Positions 16,945-25,374 of a stretch of 64,000 nucleotides of DNA are shown one piece after another. This DNA is from an uncultured Erythrobacter sp. (GTDB lineage Bacteria; Pseudomonadota; Alphaproteobacteria; Sphingomonadales; Sphingomonadaceae), in assembly GCA_947501005.1 (NCBI GenBank), contig CANMTU010000001.1, positions 1,326,501 to 1,390,500 on the forward strand, in the 5' to 3' direction. The translations under genes were made by a program, and so were the position numbers. The number at the start of each line of letters is the position of its first letter. The stretch's first letter is position 1. The notes beneath the pieces are model-generated. The model saw nothing but the letters and a program-made list of their open reading frames with translations. It did not search any database and was not told where the DNA came from.

Positions 16945-17652
16945 CTATGCGGCTGTCTCGGGCGAACCACCGAGCGCAGCTGAGGATTGCAGGCCATCGA
17001 TCGCGGGCCATCCGCGATGCCTGGCCCGGTCGCGTTTGCCCGCATCGCGCGACACGAAGATCGGCTCGTCCGCTTCGTCGAGCAAGGGCGCGTCGGCGAA
17101 ACTGTCGCTGACGAAGCGCAGGTGCAGCCCCTCGCGCGGGCCGGTGGCGCCATCGAGCCAGGCGAGGACCCGGGCGTGCTTTTCCGCGCCGTAGCAATTG
17201 CCGCCCGGGATCGCCCGCCCATCCCACCGGGTGGCGATCACGTGTTCGACCCCGAACGCGCGGGCGAAGGCTTCGGCATAGAAACCGAAGGCCGCAGTCG
17301 CGATGACGACGGTGTTGCCCCGCCGCCGATCCTCTTCGAGCAGGTGCATGGTCGCCGGCATGGTCCCGCCGCGTTCGAGATGGCGCCGCGCGAACGCCGT
17401 GCCGAGCCGGGCAAGCTCCTGCGGGCTTCGACGCCCGACCATCAGATGCATGCCGAAGGTCTTGAGGGCGGTGCGCGAATAGAGGCCGGCCTTGTATAAC
17501 CCCATCGCCACAATCCACACGGGAAGCAGCACGAACGGAAGCAGCAGGCGCCGAACCGGCCCTCCCCGCGCAGCCGCAAAGATCAGGAACGGCGTGAAGG
17601 TCGGCCGGCGCGTCAACGTCTTGTCGAGATCGTAGATGGCTATTCGTCGCAC
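16945..17652 (-). CDS. HAD-IB family phosphatase
   Basis: A HAD-superfamily hydrolase with the nucleophile motif DLDKTLT close to its N-terminus, an ATAAFGFYAEAFARAFG block (motif II with the Thr) and VSDSFADAPLL (motif IV Asp pair). A hydrophobic stretch around residues 30-55 (RLLLPFVLLPVWIVAM) is in the cap region, as in the SerB/PlsC-linked IB group, and could associate with membrane. The GTG at 17652 starts the protein just ahead of the nucleophile, as usual for the family; an upstream GTG at 17715 would add 21 residues. The substrate is unknown. A phospho-lipid or phospho-sugar is suggested by the neighbouring flippase gene. Confidence 0.78.
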   Translation of the reverse strand: MRRIAIYDLDKTLTRRPTFTPFLIFAAARGGPVRRLLLPFVLLPVWIVAMGLYKAGLYSRTALKTFGMHLMVGRRSPQELARLGTAFARRHLERGGTMPATMHLLEEDRRRGNTVVIATAAFGFYAEAFARAFGVEHVIATRWDGRAIPGGNCYGAEKHARVLAWLDGATGPREGLHLRFVSDSFADAPLLDEADEPIFVSRDAGKRDRARHRGWPAIDGLQSSAALGGSPETAA

Positions 17653-17775
17653 GCGCGCCCGCTGGCATCGCGGCGGTTGTAATTCAAGCCGTCCCTCCCA
17701 ATTTCTGGCAAGCACGTCTTGCGCCGCCCCGTCGCTGCGCTAGAGAGCGTGCAGGACTTACAGGACGTTGGATCG

Positions 17776-18558
17776 ATGGCTACTTTCACCCTCCCCCCGA
17801 ATTCGAAGATCAGCGGCAAGGGCCAGACCCACCGCGCCGAAAGCGCGGGGCGGGTAAAGAAATTCAGGATTTATCGCTACGATCCCGATACCGGCGCCAA
17901 TCCGCGCTACGACACGTTCGAGATCGATCTCGACACCTGCGGCCCGATGGTTCTCGATGCGCTGTTCAAGATCAAGAACGAGATCGATCCGACGCTGACT
18001 TTCCGCCGGTCTTGCCGCGAGGGGATCTGCGGTTCGTGTTCGATGAACATGAACGGCAAGAACGGCCTCGCCTGCACCACCTCGATCGACGATCTGAAGG
18101 GCGAAATCCGCATCACCCCCCTGCCCCACATGGACGTGGTGAAGGATCTGGTTCCGGACTTCACTCACTTCTACGCGCAATACGCCTCGATCCGGCCCTG
18201 GCTGCAGACGGTTTCCCCCACGCCCAGCGGGAAGGAACGCCTGCAGTCGCCCGAACAGCGCGAACGGCTCGACGGGCTGTACGAATGCATCCTGTGCGCC
18301 TGCTGCTCGACCGCGTGCCCGAGCTATTGGTGGAACAGCGACAAGTTCCTCGGTCCGGCGGTCCTGCTCCAGGCCTATCGCTGGCTGGCCGACAGTCGCG
18401 ACGAGATGACCGGCGAACGGCTCGACCAGCTGGAAGACCCCTTCCGCCTCTATCGCTGCCACACGATCATGAACTGCGCGAATGTCTGCCCCAAGGGGCT
18501 CAATCCGGCCAAGGCGATTGCCGAGACCAAGAAGATGATGGCCGAACGCGCGATCTGA
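17776..18558 (+). CDS. sdhB: Succinate dehydrogenase iron-sulfur subunit
   Basis: A 260-residue SdhB that carries electrons from the flavoprotein to quinone in complex II at the inner membrane. All three clusters have ligands: [2Fe-2S] Cys80, Cys85, Cys88 and Cys100; [4Fe-4S] Cys171, Cys174, Cys177 (with Cys181); [3Fe-4S] in [12 protein letters not shown], Cys228, Cys234, Cys238. The ATG at 17776 is the family start; the longer frame from 17719 is not. The sdhCDA genes are not in the window, so sdhB is not in the usual four-gene operon, at least on this side. It is followed one base later by a thioesterase gene. Confidence 0.96.
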   Translation: MATFTLPPNSKISGKGQTHRAESAGRVKKFRIYRYDPDTGANPRYDTFEIDLDTCGPMVLDALFKIKNEIDPTLTFRRSCREGICGSCSMNMNGKNGLACTTSIDDLKGEIRITPLPHMDVVKDLVPDFTHFYAQYASIRPWLQTVSPTPSGKERLQSPEQRERLDGLYECILCACCSTACPSYWWNSDKFLGPAVLLQAYRWLADSRDEMTGERLDQLEDPFRLYRCHTIMNCANVCPKGLNPAKAIAETKKMMAERAI

Positions 18559-18559
18559 C

Positions 18560-19027
18560 ATGCCGCCCGACGAATGGTTCGACACCGGCCCCGATCCGGA
18601 TAACCCCGGCTGGCGCCACTGGAACCTGAAGGACCAGAGCCTGTTCAACGGCGCGGTGATGGGTCCGCTGATCGCCCGGCGAGACGAGGGCGGCAAGGCG
18701 CGCTTGCGTATGGTGCCCGAACGGCGGCATCAGAACCTGCAGGGCATGATTCACGGCGCGGTCACGCTGGCGCTGATCGATATCTCGCTGTTCACGACCA
18801 TGCATTTCGTCGGAAGCGGCAATGCCGGCCCATCGGTGACGCTGGAACTGTCGACCCAGTTCGTCGGCGGGGGCGATCCGGCCCGCCCGCTCGACGCGGT
18901 GACCGAGATCATTCGTGAAACCGGCAAGCTCGTCTTCATTCGCGGCACCGTCGATCAGGGGGAGGACCGGGTCGCCGCCTTTTCCGGCATCATCCGCAAG
19001 ATGGGCCAGCGCGCACCCCAATCGTGA
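18560..19027 (+). CDS. PaaI-type hotdog thioesterase
   Basis: A 155-residue hotdog-fold protein of the PaaI thioesterase family. The typical segment HQNLQGMIHGAVTLALID (His-rich loop then the Gly-Gly turn and the long helix) is at about 58-75, followed by TLELSTQFVGGG and RGTVDQGEDRVAAFSG. It probably hydrolyses an acyl-CoA; the substrate is not known. It begins at an ATG one base past the sdhB stop and its end overlaps the next gene's GTG as GTGA, so sdhB, this gene and zapE form one tightly coupled unit. Confidence 0.82.
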   Translation: MPPDEWFDTGPDPDNPGWRHWNLKDQSLFNGAVMGPLIARRDEGGKARLRMVPERRHQNLQGMIHGAVTLALIDISLFTTMHFVGSGNAGPSVTLELSTQFVGGGDPARPLDAVTEIIRETGKLVFIRGTVDQGEDRVAAFSGIIRKMGQRAPQS

Positions 19028-20139
19028 CCGGCATCCTGGCACGCTATCGCGATCTCGTCGAACGCGGCGAGTTGCGCCCCGATCCCGACCAGCAGGCGGC
19101 CGCTGAACGCTTGCAGACCCTTCAAGGTGAACTGGAACAGGATCAGGGCGGCGGGTTCATCGCGAATCTGTTCGGCCAGAAGAAGCGCCAGCCGCGCGGG
19201 GTCTATATGTGGGGCGGCGTCGGGCGCGGCAAATCCATGCTGATGGACCTGTTCGTGGAAACGCTGGCAATCGCGGAGAAGCGCCGGGTTCACTTTCACG
19301 CCTTCATGCTCGAGGTCGACCGGCTTATCGGGCACGAGCGTACGCGCCGCGCCGGCGATCCGATCGCGCCGGTCGCGGCAAAGATCGCTGCCGAAGTCCG
19401 CTGCCTCGCCTTTGACGAGATGGTGGTCAACAACACCGCCGATGCGGCAATCATGGCGCGCCTGTTCACCGCGCTGATCCGGGACGAGGGCGTCACCGTG
19501 GTCACCACGAGCAACCGTCCGCCAAACGATCTCTACAAGGACGGTCTCAACCGCTCGCTCTTCCTGCCCTTCATTGACCTGATCGAGGCCGAACTCGACA
19601 TCCTGCCGCTCGACGGGCCGACCGATTACCGGCTCGACCGGCTGGGCGACATCGATACCTGGCACACTCCGTTGGGAGAGGATGCGACCGGGCAGGTGCG
19701 CGAGGCGTTCTTCCGCCTGACCGACTACAAGCCGGAAGATGCGGACCATGTGCCGTCCGCCGACCTCGATCTCGGCGGAGGGCGCAGCCTGCATGTCCCC
19801 AAGAGCCTCAAGGGCGTCGGCGTGTTCAGTTTCAAGCGGCTCTGCGGCGAGAACCGGGGGGCGGCGGATTATCTCGCCATCGCCCATGCCTATCACACCG
19901 TCATCATCGTCGGCATTCCGCGCATGGGGCCGGACAACCGGAACGAGGCGATCCGCTTCACCAAGCTGATCGATGCGCTGTACGAGAACAACGTCAAGCT
20001 GTTCGCGGCGGCGGCGGCGGAACCGGAAGACCTCTATCGCCAGGGCGACGGGGCGTTCGAGTTCGCGCGCACGGTCAGCCGGCTGAAGGAAATGGCCAGC
20101 AGCCAGTACATGGCACGAGGGCACGGCGCGGGGTCTTGA
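19024..20139 (+). CDS. zapE: Cell division protein ZapE (AFG1-like ATPase)
   Basis: A 371-residue P-loop ATPase of the AFG1/ZapE family. Walker A is GGVGRGKS at 64-71, Walker B is CLAFDEM, and the downstream VVTTSNRPPNDLYKDGL block is characteristic of ZapE. In E. coli ZapE acts at the Z-ring; the eukaryotic relative is mitochondrial. The GTG start at 19024 overlaps the thioesterase stop by four bases. The sdhB-thioesterase-zapE arrangement suggests co-expression rather than a direct functional link. Confidence 0.92.
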   Translation: MTGILARYRDLVERGELRPDPDQQAAAERLQTLQGELEQDQGGGFIANLFGQKKRQPRGVYMWGGVGRGKSMLMDLFVETLAIAEKRRVHFHAFMLEVDRLIGHERTRRAGDPIAPVAAKIAAEVRCLAFDEMVVNNTADAAIMARLFTALIRDEGVTVVTTSNRPPNDLYKDGLNRSLFLPFIDLIEAELDILPLDGPTDYRLDRLGDIDTWHTPLGEDATGQVREAFFRLTDYKPEDADHVPSADLDLGGGRSLHVPKSLKGVGVFSFKRLCGENRGAADYLAIAHAYHTVIIVGIPRMGPDNRNEAIRFTKLIDALYENNVKLFAAAAAEPEDLYRQGDGAFEFARTVSRLKEMASSQYMARGHGAGS

Positions 20140-20210
20140 TCGGCCCTGCCCGCGATCATACCTGTCTGCCATGCCGGCGGCTAAACAACCCCGCCGAGGT
20201 GGACAATCCC

Positions 20211-20909
20211 ATGATCGATATCCGACCCTTCGACAGCCTTGGCCATGCCGATCACGGCTGGCTGGACGCACGCCATCATTTCAGCTTCGCCAATTATCAC
20301 GATGCCGGCCGGATGGGCTGGGGCGCGATCCGCGTGTGGAACGACGACACGGTCGCGGCCAAGGCGGGCTTCCCCCCTCACCCCCACCGCGACATGGAAA
20401 TCATCACCTTCGTGCGCAGCGGCGCGATCACGCATCGCGACAGCCTCGGCAATGAAGGCCGTACGGCCGCGGGCGACGTGCAGGTGATGAGCGCGGGCAC
20501 CGGCATCACCCATGCCGAATTGAATCTGGAGGATGAGGCGACGACGCTGTTCCAGATTTGGATCATGCCCGATCGCGGCGGAGAGAAGCCGAGCTGGGGT
20601 CAGCGCGAATTCCCCACCGCCCAGCGCGACGGCGCGTTCGAAATCCTTGCCAGCGGATCGCCCGAGGAAGACGGCGCGCTGCCGATCCGCAGCGATGCCA
20701 GCGTGGCGGCAGTCACGCTTGCGCAGGGTCAGTCGGCCGTCTGGCAGACCAGGGCCGACCGTCACCAATATCTGGTCGCGCCGAAGGGCCGGATTACGGT
20801 CAACGGCAAGGAAGCCGCCCCGCGCGATGGGATCGCGGTCACCGGGGAAGACCGGATCGAGGTCACTGCGCTGGACGATGCCGAGATCGTGTTGGTCGAC
20901 GCGCGCTGA
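20211..20909 (+). CDS. Pirin-family protein
   Basis: A 232-residue pirin (bicupin). The N-terminal cupin has the metal ligands His57, His59, His101 and Glu103 (HPHRDMEI and GITHAEL). Bacterial pirins such as YhhW are metal-dependent quercetin 2,3-dioxygenase-like enzymes or regulators; the real substrate is unclear. The ATG at 20211 is preceded by GAGGTGG at good spacing. It ends 11 bases before the end of the convergent ATPase gene, with no visible terminator between. Confidence 0.88.
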   Translation: MIDIRPFDSLGHADHGWLDARHHFSFANYHDAGRMGWGAIRVWNDDTVAAKAGFPPHPHRDMEIITFVRSGAITHRDSLGNEGRTAAGDVQVMSAGTGITHAELNLEDEATTLFQIWIMPDRGGEKPSWGQREFPTAQRDGAFEILASGSPEEDGALPIRSDASVAAVTLAQGQSAVWQTRADRHQYLVAPKGRITVNGKEAAPRDGIAVTGEDRIEVTALDDAEIVLVDAR

Positions 20910-20919
20910 GGTGCGCGGG

Positions 20920-22146
20920 TCAGGCCGGCTCCGCCTGGGTGCCGGATTCGAAATATTCGATCATCATCTGGAGGACATGACGCAGCGAGCGTTCGTGTTC
21001 CTCCAGCCCGGCTTCGAGATCGTCCAACCGCCGTTCGACGGTTTCCGCTAGCTCCGGCTGTTCCGCCTGTTGCCGGCTGACCCGTTCGAGCTGGTCACGC
21101 AAAGTCGAAAGGTGGCGGTCGCGTTCGGCGAAGGCCAGCTCGATCGCCTCGAGATGGGCGTCCGTGAGGCCCGAATCCGGCGGCGCGGGCGTCTGTTCGT
21201 GCGTCGTCGGCTGGTCGCCGGTTTCGGACGGGCCGCCCTCCTCACCTTCCCCCCGCGCGAAGGACTTGCATCCATCTCCACCCTGCATCTCATGCGTCGC
21301 GGCATTGCCTGAAGCTTCCGCGTCCTTGTGCGCGCAAGCGTCCTGCGAGAGTTCGGCGAGCACGTCGGCCAGCATCCGGCCATCCAAGCGGTCCGCTTCC
21401 TCGATGCTGCCGAGGAGGAGCAGCCGGGTCATGATCTGGTTGATCTTGCGCGGGTTCCCCCCCGATGCCGCATGGAGCCCGTCCCACAAGGTGTGATCGA
21501 TCACCGGGCGCCCGCGCCAGCCCGCACGGGTCAGCCGGTGGAAGACGTAGGCCTCGATCTCGTCCTGCTCCATCGCCTGCAAATGGTGCGAGGCAATGAC
21601 CCGTTGCCGCAATTGTTCGAGCGCCGGGGAATGGGCCAGCGCGCTCCGAAACCCGTCCTCCCCCAGCAGGATCACCTGGATCAGGGGGCGCCCGTCGAAC
21701 TGCAGGTTCGTCAGCATGCGCAATTCTTCCAGCGCGCCGGTCGACAGGTTCTGCGCTTCGTCCACGATCAGCAAGGCACGGCCGCTTTTCTGTGCCAATC
21801 GGTTGAGAAACCGTTCGATCGCACCGAGCGCGCTCACCTTGTCGCCGCCCCCGTCGACGCCGAAACTGCGCGCGACGAGGGCGAGCACCTGCCCATCGTC
21901 CAGCGCGCTGGTCACGATATGGCCGACGGTTACCTCTTGCGCTGCCATCCGGCCTTGCAGATGCGCCGCGAGAATCGTCTTCCCCGTTCCCGCCGGGCCG
22001 GTCACGACGATGAAGCCTTCGCGTTCGTCGAGCCCGTAGGACAGATAACTCAATGCCTTACGATGCGTTCTACTCTCGAAATAGAACGCGGGATCCGGCG
22101 TCAACCGGAAGGGCTTTTGTGCCAGATCGTAATGCTGATCGAACAT
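20920..22146 (-). CDS. Exosortase-A-system-type ATPase (ExeA/GspA-like AAA)
   Basis: A 408-residue AAA ATPase. The N-terminus KPFRLTPDPAFYFESRTHRK followed by LSYLSYGLDEREGFIV is the pattern of the PEP-CTERM/XrtA locus secretion ATPase family. Walker A is GPAGTGKT at 50-57; Walker B is LLIVDE at 125-130 with the following AQN; ALEQLRQRV is the sensor/arginine region. The family is usually about 270-340 residues; here an extra C-terminal part (from about 270) has a Gly/Glu/Thr-rich linker and then a charged region rich in Glu, Gln and Arg (about 330-395) likely to form a coiled coil. AGGAAGCCGCG precedes the ATG. It is the third gene of the acyl-ligase, decarboxylase, ATPase operon. Confidence 0.85.
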   Translation of the reverse strand: MFDQHYDLAQKPFRLTPDPAFYFESRTHRKALSYLSYGLDEREGFIVVTGPAGTGKTILAAHLQGRMAAQEVTVGHIVTSALDDGQVLALVARSFGVDGGGDKVSALGAIERFLNRLAQKSGRALLIVDEAQNLSTGALEELRMLTNLQFDGRPLIQVILLGEDGFRSALAHSPALEQLRQRVIASHHLQAMEQDEIEAYVFHRLTRAGWRGRPVIDHTLWDGLHAASGGNPRKINQIMTRLLLLGSIEEADRLDGRMLADVLAELSQDACAHKDAEASGNAATHEMQGGDGCKSFARGEGEEGGPSETGDQPTTHEQTPAPPDSGLTDAHLEAIELAFAERDRHLSTLRDQLERVSRQQAEQPELAETVERRLDDLEAGLEEHERSLRHVLQMMIEYFESGTQAEPA

Positions 22147-22200
22147 CGCGGCTTCCTAATCGGAAACCGACCTGCCTCAAACGCGGGATTGGGAAGTGTA

Positions 22201-23427
22201 TCAAACGAGGATTTCTTCCGCCGGCCCCTGCCCGAGAAACGCGGCGGGCGAAGCGCTCGCGCCATAGGCACCGGCGCAGAACACCGCGACCAGATCCCCG
22301 ATTTCCGCACAGGGCAATTCCACCTTGTCGGCCAACCGGTCGAGCGGGGTGCACAGGCATCCCACGACGCTGACGACCTCCTCCGGTTCCACCTCGAACC
22401 GGTTGGCGATGGCGAGCGGGTAATTGCGACGCACGACCGTGCCGAAATTTCCCGATGCGGCCAGCTGGTGATGCAGCCCCCCATCGGTGACGAGATAGGT
22501 TTCCCCGTGGCTTTCCTTGCGGTCCACGATCCGGGTCAGATAGACGCCCGCCTCCCCGACCAGATAGCGCCCGAGTTCGATGTGCAGTTCGGTATCGACC
22601 AGCGAGGGGGGCAGATTAGCCACGGCGGTTCGCAAGGCGCCGCCGATTGCAGCAAGATCGACAGGGGTATCGCCGGCGAAATAGGGAATGCCGAACCCGC
22701 CGCCCATATTCAGGCGGGGCAGCGCGACGCCCGCGTCCTGCGCGATGCTATCGGCCAGCGCCAGCACATTGGCCTGCGCCTCGATGATGGCGTCCGCGTC
22801 GAGCGACTGGCTGCCGGTGAAGATGTGCAAGCCCCGCCAGTCGCATTCGGCCTCAGCCAACTGCCGCGCGAGGGCCGGCACGCGGCCGGCGTCGATCCCG
22901 AAGGGCTTGGCCCCGCCCCCCATTTTCATGCCCGACCCCCTGAGTTCGAAATCGGGATTGATCCGGATGGCGAGGCGCGGCCGCCGCCCGGTCGCGCTTG
23001 CGACGGCGAGCGCGCGCGCCGCCTCGTTCTCGCTTTCCAGATTGATCGTGACGCCTGCCGCGATCGCGGCGCCCAGTTCCGCATCGCGCTTGCCCGGACC
23101 GGCGAAGCTGATGCGCGATGCCGGCATCCCGCTCCGCAGCGCCATCTCCAGCTCGCCGCCCGACGCGATATCGAAACCGTCCACGAGGCCGGCCATATGC
23201 TCGAGCAAGGGCGCGAAACTGTTGGCCTTGATCGCATAATTGATCCGCAGCCGCTCCGGCATGGCCGCTCGCAAGCGTGACACCCGCGCGTCGATCATCG
23301 CGCGGTCATATACGAACAGCGGGGTGCGCCCGGCCGCCGCGACAAGCGCGCTTGCGGTGCGACCGCCAATGGCCAGCTGTCCGTCGATGGCAGAATATCC
23401 AGCGGGAATAGGACCGAGCGGTTTCAT
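22201..23427 (-). CDS. PLP-dependent decarboxylase, exosortase-A-associated type
   Basis: A 408-residue fold-type III PLP decarboxylase of the diaminopimelate/ornithine decarboxylase superfamily. The PLP lysine is Lys67 in NYAIKANS; the phosphate-binding glycines are in NMGGGFGIPY and the second-domain HIELGRYLVGEAG signature is present, with GCLCTPLD as the active-site Cys region. Strong resemblance is to the subfamily found in exosortase A loci rather than to LysA. The ATG at 23427 overlaps the ligase stop as ATGA. With the adjacent ligase and ACP it probably makes an amine or amino-acid-derived acyl product; the substrate is unknown. Confidence 0.85.
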   Translation of the reverse strand: MKPLGPIPAGYSAIDGQLAIGGRTASALVAAAGRTPLFVYDRAMIDARVSRLRAAMPERLRINYAIKANSFAPLLEHMAGLVDGFDIASGGELEMALRSGMPASRISFAGPGKRDAELGAAIAAGVTINLESENEAARALAVASATGRRPRLAIRINPDFELRGSGMKMGGGAKPFGIDAGRVPALARQLAEAECDWRGLHIFTGSQSLDADAIIEAQANVLALADSIAQDAGVALPRLNMGGGFGIPYFAGDTPVDLAAIGGALRTAVANLPPSLVDTELHIELGRYLVGEAGVYLTRIVDRKESHGETYLVTDGGLHHQLAASGNFGTVVRRNYPLAIANRFEVEPEEVVSVVGCLCTPLDRLADKVELPCAEIGDLVAVFCAGAYGASASPAAFLGQGPAEEILV

Positions 23428-24944
23428 GCGGCATACTTCTCGATCAGGGCGGCACGATCGATCTTGCCGTTGGGGTTGCGCGGCATATCGCTGCACCAAT
23501 GGATGACGTGCGGCTGCATGAAGCCCGGCAATTGCGCCGCGAGCGCCTTGGCGAGGGCGTCGCCATCAGCGCCCTCGACCGGCGCGCGGACCACGAGATG
23601 GATCGCATGGCCGAGCGCCTCGTCCGGCACGCCGAATGCCACCGCCTCCGCCGCGTGGCCGGAGCCGGTCGCGGCGCTTTCGATTTCCTGCGGGCTGATG
23701 CGGTTGCCCGCGCTCTTGATCATCGCATCGCGCCGGCCGACGAAGTAGAGCAGCCCGTCATCGGCGCGGTACACATGATCGCCCGAATAGACCGCCATCC
23801 CCCCGTATTTCGAGGCCGGGGGCGCGGGCTTGAACCGCTCCGCCGTGCGTTCCGCGTCCCGCCAGTATCCTTGCGCCACCAGTGGCCCGCAATGAACCAG
23901 CTCGCCCTCCGCGTTCGGCCTGCAGATCTCGCCGCTCTCGCGCACGACGAAGATCTCGGCATAGGGAATGGCCTCGCCCATCGATGTCGGGTGGGTATCG
24001 ACCAGTGCCGGGTCGAGATAGGTCGAGCGGAAGGCTTCGGTCAGACCGTACATCGGATAAAGGTCGGCTTGCGGGAAAAGCGTGCGCAACTGGCGGACCA
24101 GCGTGATCGTCAATGCGCCGCCGCTGTTCGTCAACCTGCGCAAGGGGGCGATTGCATCCTCGCTCCACGGCGCCTCGACAAGCTGGGTCCACAGCGGCGG
24201 AACGGCCGCCAGCGTCGTCACCCCGTGGCGGGCGCACGCCTTCGCCACGTCGCGCGCAAAGAGATAGTCGAGCGGCACGACGCGTCCCCCGGCATACCAC
24301 GTGCCGAGCAGCTGGTTCTGCCCATAATCGAAACTCAGCGGCAGCACCGCCAGTGTTACATCGTCGGATTGCAGGCGCAGATAGCGGGCGACCGATACCG
24401 CCCCCAGCCACATATTGGCATGGCTCAGCATCACCCCCTTGGGCGCGCCGGTCGACCCGCTGGTATAGAGGATTGCGGCAAGTTCGCCGGTATCGCGCTG
24501 CGATGGCCCGATTTGCGCACCCGCCCGCGCCGCTTCCGCAAGGCAATCCGCTTCGCCGAAGGTCGAGCAATCCGGCGGCACGTCCCCCTCTGCCAGCGTG
24601 GCCAGCCTCGCCGGCGTACCGATCAGCATGCGTGCGCCGCTATCCTCGAGAATATACGCCGCCTGCGCCCGTTTGAGGAGCGGGTTGATCGGTACATGGA
24701 CCATGCCCGCCCGCGCGGCGGCGAGCGGCAGGAGACAGGTAAGCTCGCCCTTCGCGGCCCAGCTGGCGATGCGATCGCCGCTCTCGGCATGGCCAGCCAG
24801 CCAGCCTGCGAGCTTCGCAACGGCCTCGCGCAGTTCCGCGTAGGTCAGCGTCCTGTCGCGCAGGACCAGCGCCGGATCGCCCGCCGCGCCGCGTTCGGCA
24901 AGATGGTCGAGCGGGAAGGATTGCGGAATGGCAGGATCGTCCAT
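23424..24944 (-). CDS. Acyl-CoA ligase (AMP-forming), exosortase-A-associated type
   Basis: A 506-residue ANL-superfamily adenylating enzyme. The ATP-binding P-loop is LYTSGSTGAPKG at about 159-170; the MYGLTEAFRSTYLDP motif, YSGDHVYRADDG and the C-terminal NGKIDR lysine motif are all present. It would activate a carboxylic acid as acyl-AMP and pass it to CoA or, given the divergent ACP gene 110 bp away, to an ACP phosphopantetheine. The ATG at 24944 gives the proper family length; the frame open to 25145 overlaps the ACP start on the other strand. It belongs to the ligase-decarboxylase-ATPase operon. Confidence 0.86.
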   Translation of the reverse strand: MDDPAIPQSFPLDHLAERGAAGDPALVLRDRTLTYAELREAVAKLAGWLAGHAESGDRIASWAAKGELTCLLPLAAARAGMVHVPINPLLKRAQAAYILEDSGARMLIGTPARLATLAEGDVPPDCSTFGEADCLAEAARAGAQIGPSQRDTGELAAILYTSGSTGAPKGVMLSHANMWLGAVSVARYLRLQSDDVTLAVLPLSFDYGQNQLLGTWYAGGRVVPLDYLFARDVAKACARHGVTTLAAVPPLWTQLVEAPWSEDAIAPLRRLTNSGGALTITLVRQLRTLFPQADLYPMYGLTEAFRSTYLDPALVDTHPTSMGEAIPYAEIFVVRESGEICRPNAEGELVHCGPLVAQGYWRDAERTAERFKPAPPASKYGGMAVYSGDHVYRADDGLLYFVGRRDAMIKSAGNRISPQEIESAATGSGHAAEAVAFGVPDEALGHAIHLVVRAPVEGADGDALAKALAAQLPGFMQPHVIHWCSDMPRNPNGKIDRAALIEKYAA

Positions 24945-24988
24945 GGCCGATGCATATCTGCAATGCGTATCGCCTGCGCAAGAGCCTC

Positions 24989-25003
24989 GCGTTCCAGGTG
25001 CCT
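24989..25003 (-). promoter_or_regulatory. Possible sigma-54-type promoter for the ligase operon
   Basis: Read on the minus strand, AGGCACCTGGAACGC has GG and GC exactly ten bases apart, and five of six bases of the -24 consensus TGGCAC; the -12 part (ACGC for TTGC) is weaker. Transcription would begin about 34 bases ahead of the ATG at 24944. Exosortase loci in some bacteria are driven by the PrsK/PrsR sigma-54 system, which makes the match worth noting, but it could be chance. Confidence 0.3.
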
Positions 25004-25053
25004 TGCGATAGAGGCGGTTGCTGGCTAGGGGACCGGTCTGAAAGAGAGCGCGA

Positions 25054-25374
25054 ATGACCGTATCATCAGCCAGTGACCCTGCGACCGGCGAACCATCGGG
25101 CGTCGGGCCGAGCCGCGAGGCGATCGACACCGAATTGCGGGCCATCCTGGTCGACGTCCTGGCGCTGGACCGGGACCGGGTGGACCATTTCGACGGGGAA
25201 ACGGGCCTGTTCGGTCACTTGCCGGAACTGGATTCGATGGCCGTCGCCGGGCTCCTCACCGAAATCGAGGACCGGCTTCACATCGTGATCGAGGAAGAGG
25301 ATGTCGAGGGCGAGATGCTGGAGACCTACGGCGCCCTGCTCGCCTTCGTCGAGGCGAAGACGATCACGCTCTAA
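25054..25374 (+). CDS. Acyl carrier protein
   Basis: A 106-residue acyl/peptidyl carrier protein. The phosphopantetheine attachment site is Ser61 in LPELDSMAVAGL, followed by the acidic helix (EIEDRLHIVIEEEDVEGE). The N-terminal 20 residues are an added flexible, Ser/Pro-rich segment. It is divergent from the exosortase-type acyl-CoA ligase and probably its carrier partner. AAAGAGAG lies upstream of the ATG. The stop TAA (25372-25374) shares bases with the stop of the convergent rlmD. Confidence 0.85.
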   Translation: MTVSSASDPATGEPSGVGPSREAIDTELRAILVDVLALDRDRVDHFDGETGLFGHLPELDSMAVAGLLTEIEDRLHIVIEEEDVEGEMLETYGALLAFVEAKTITL

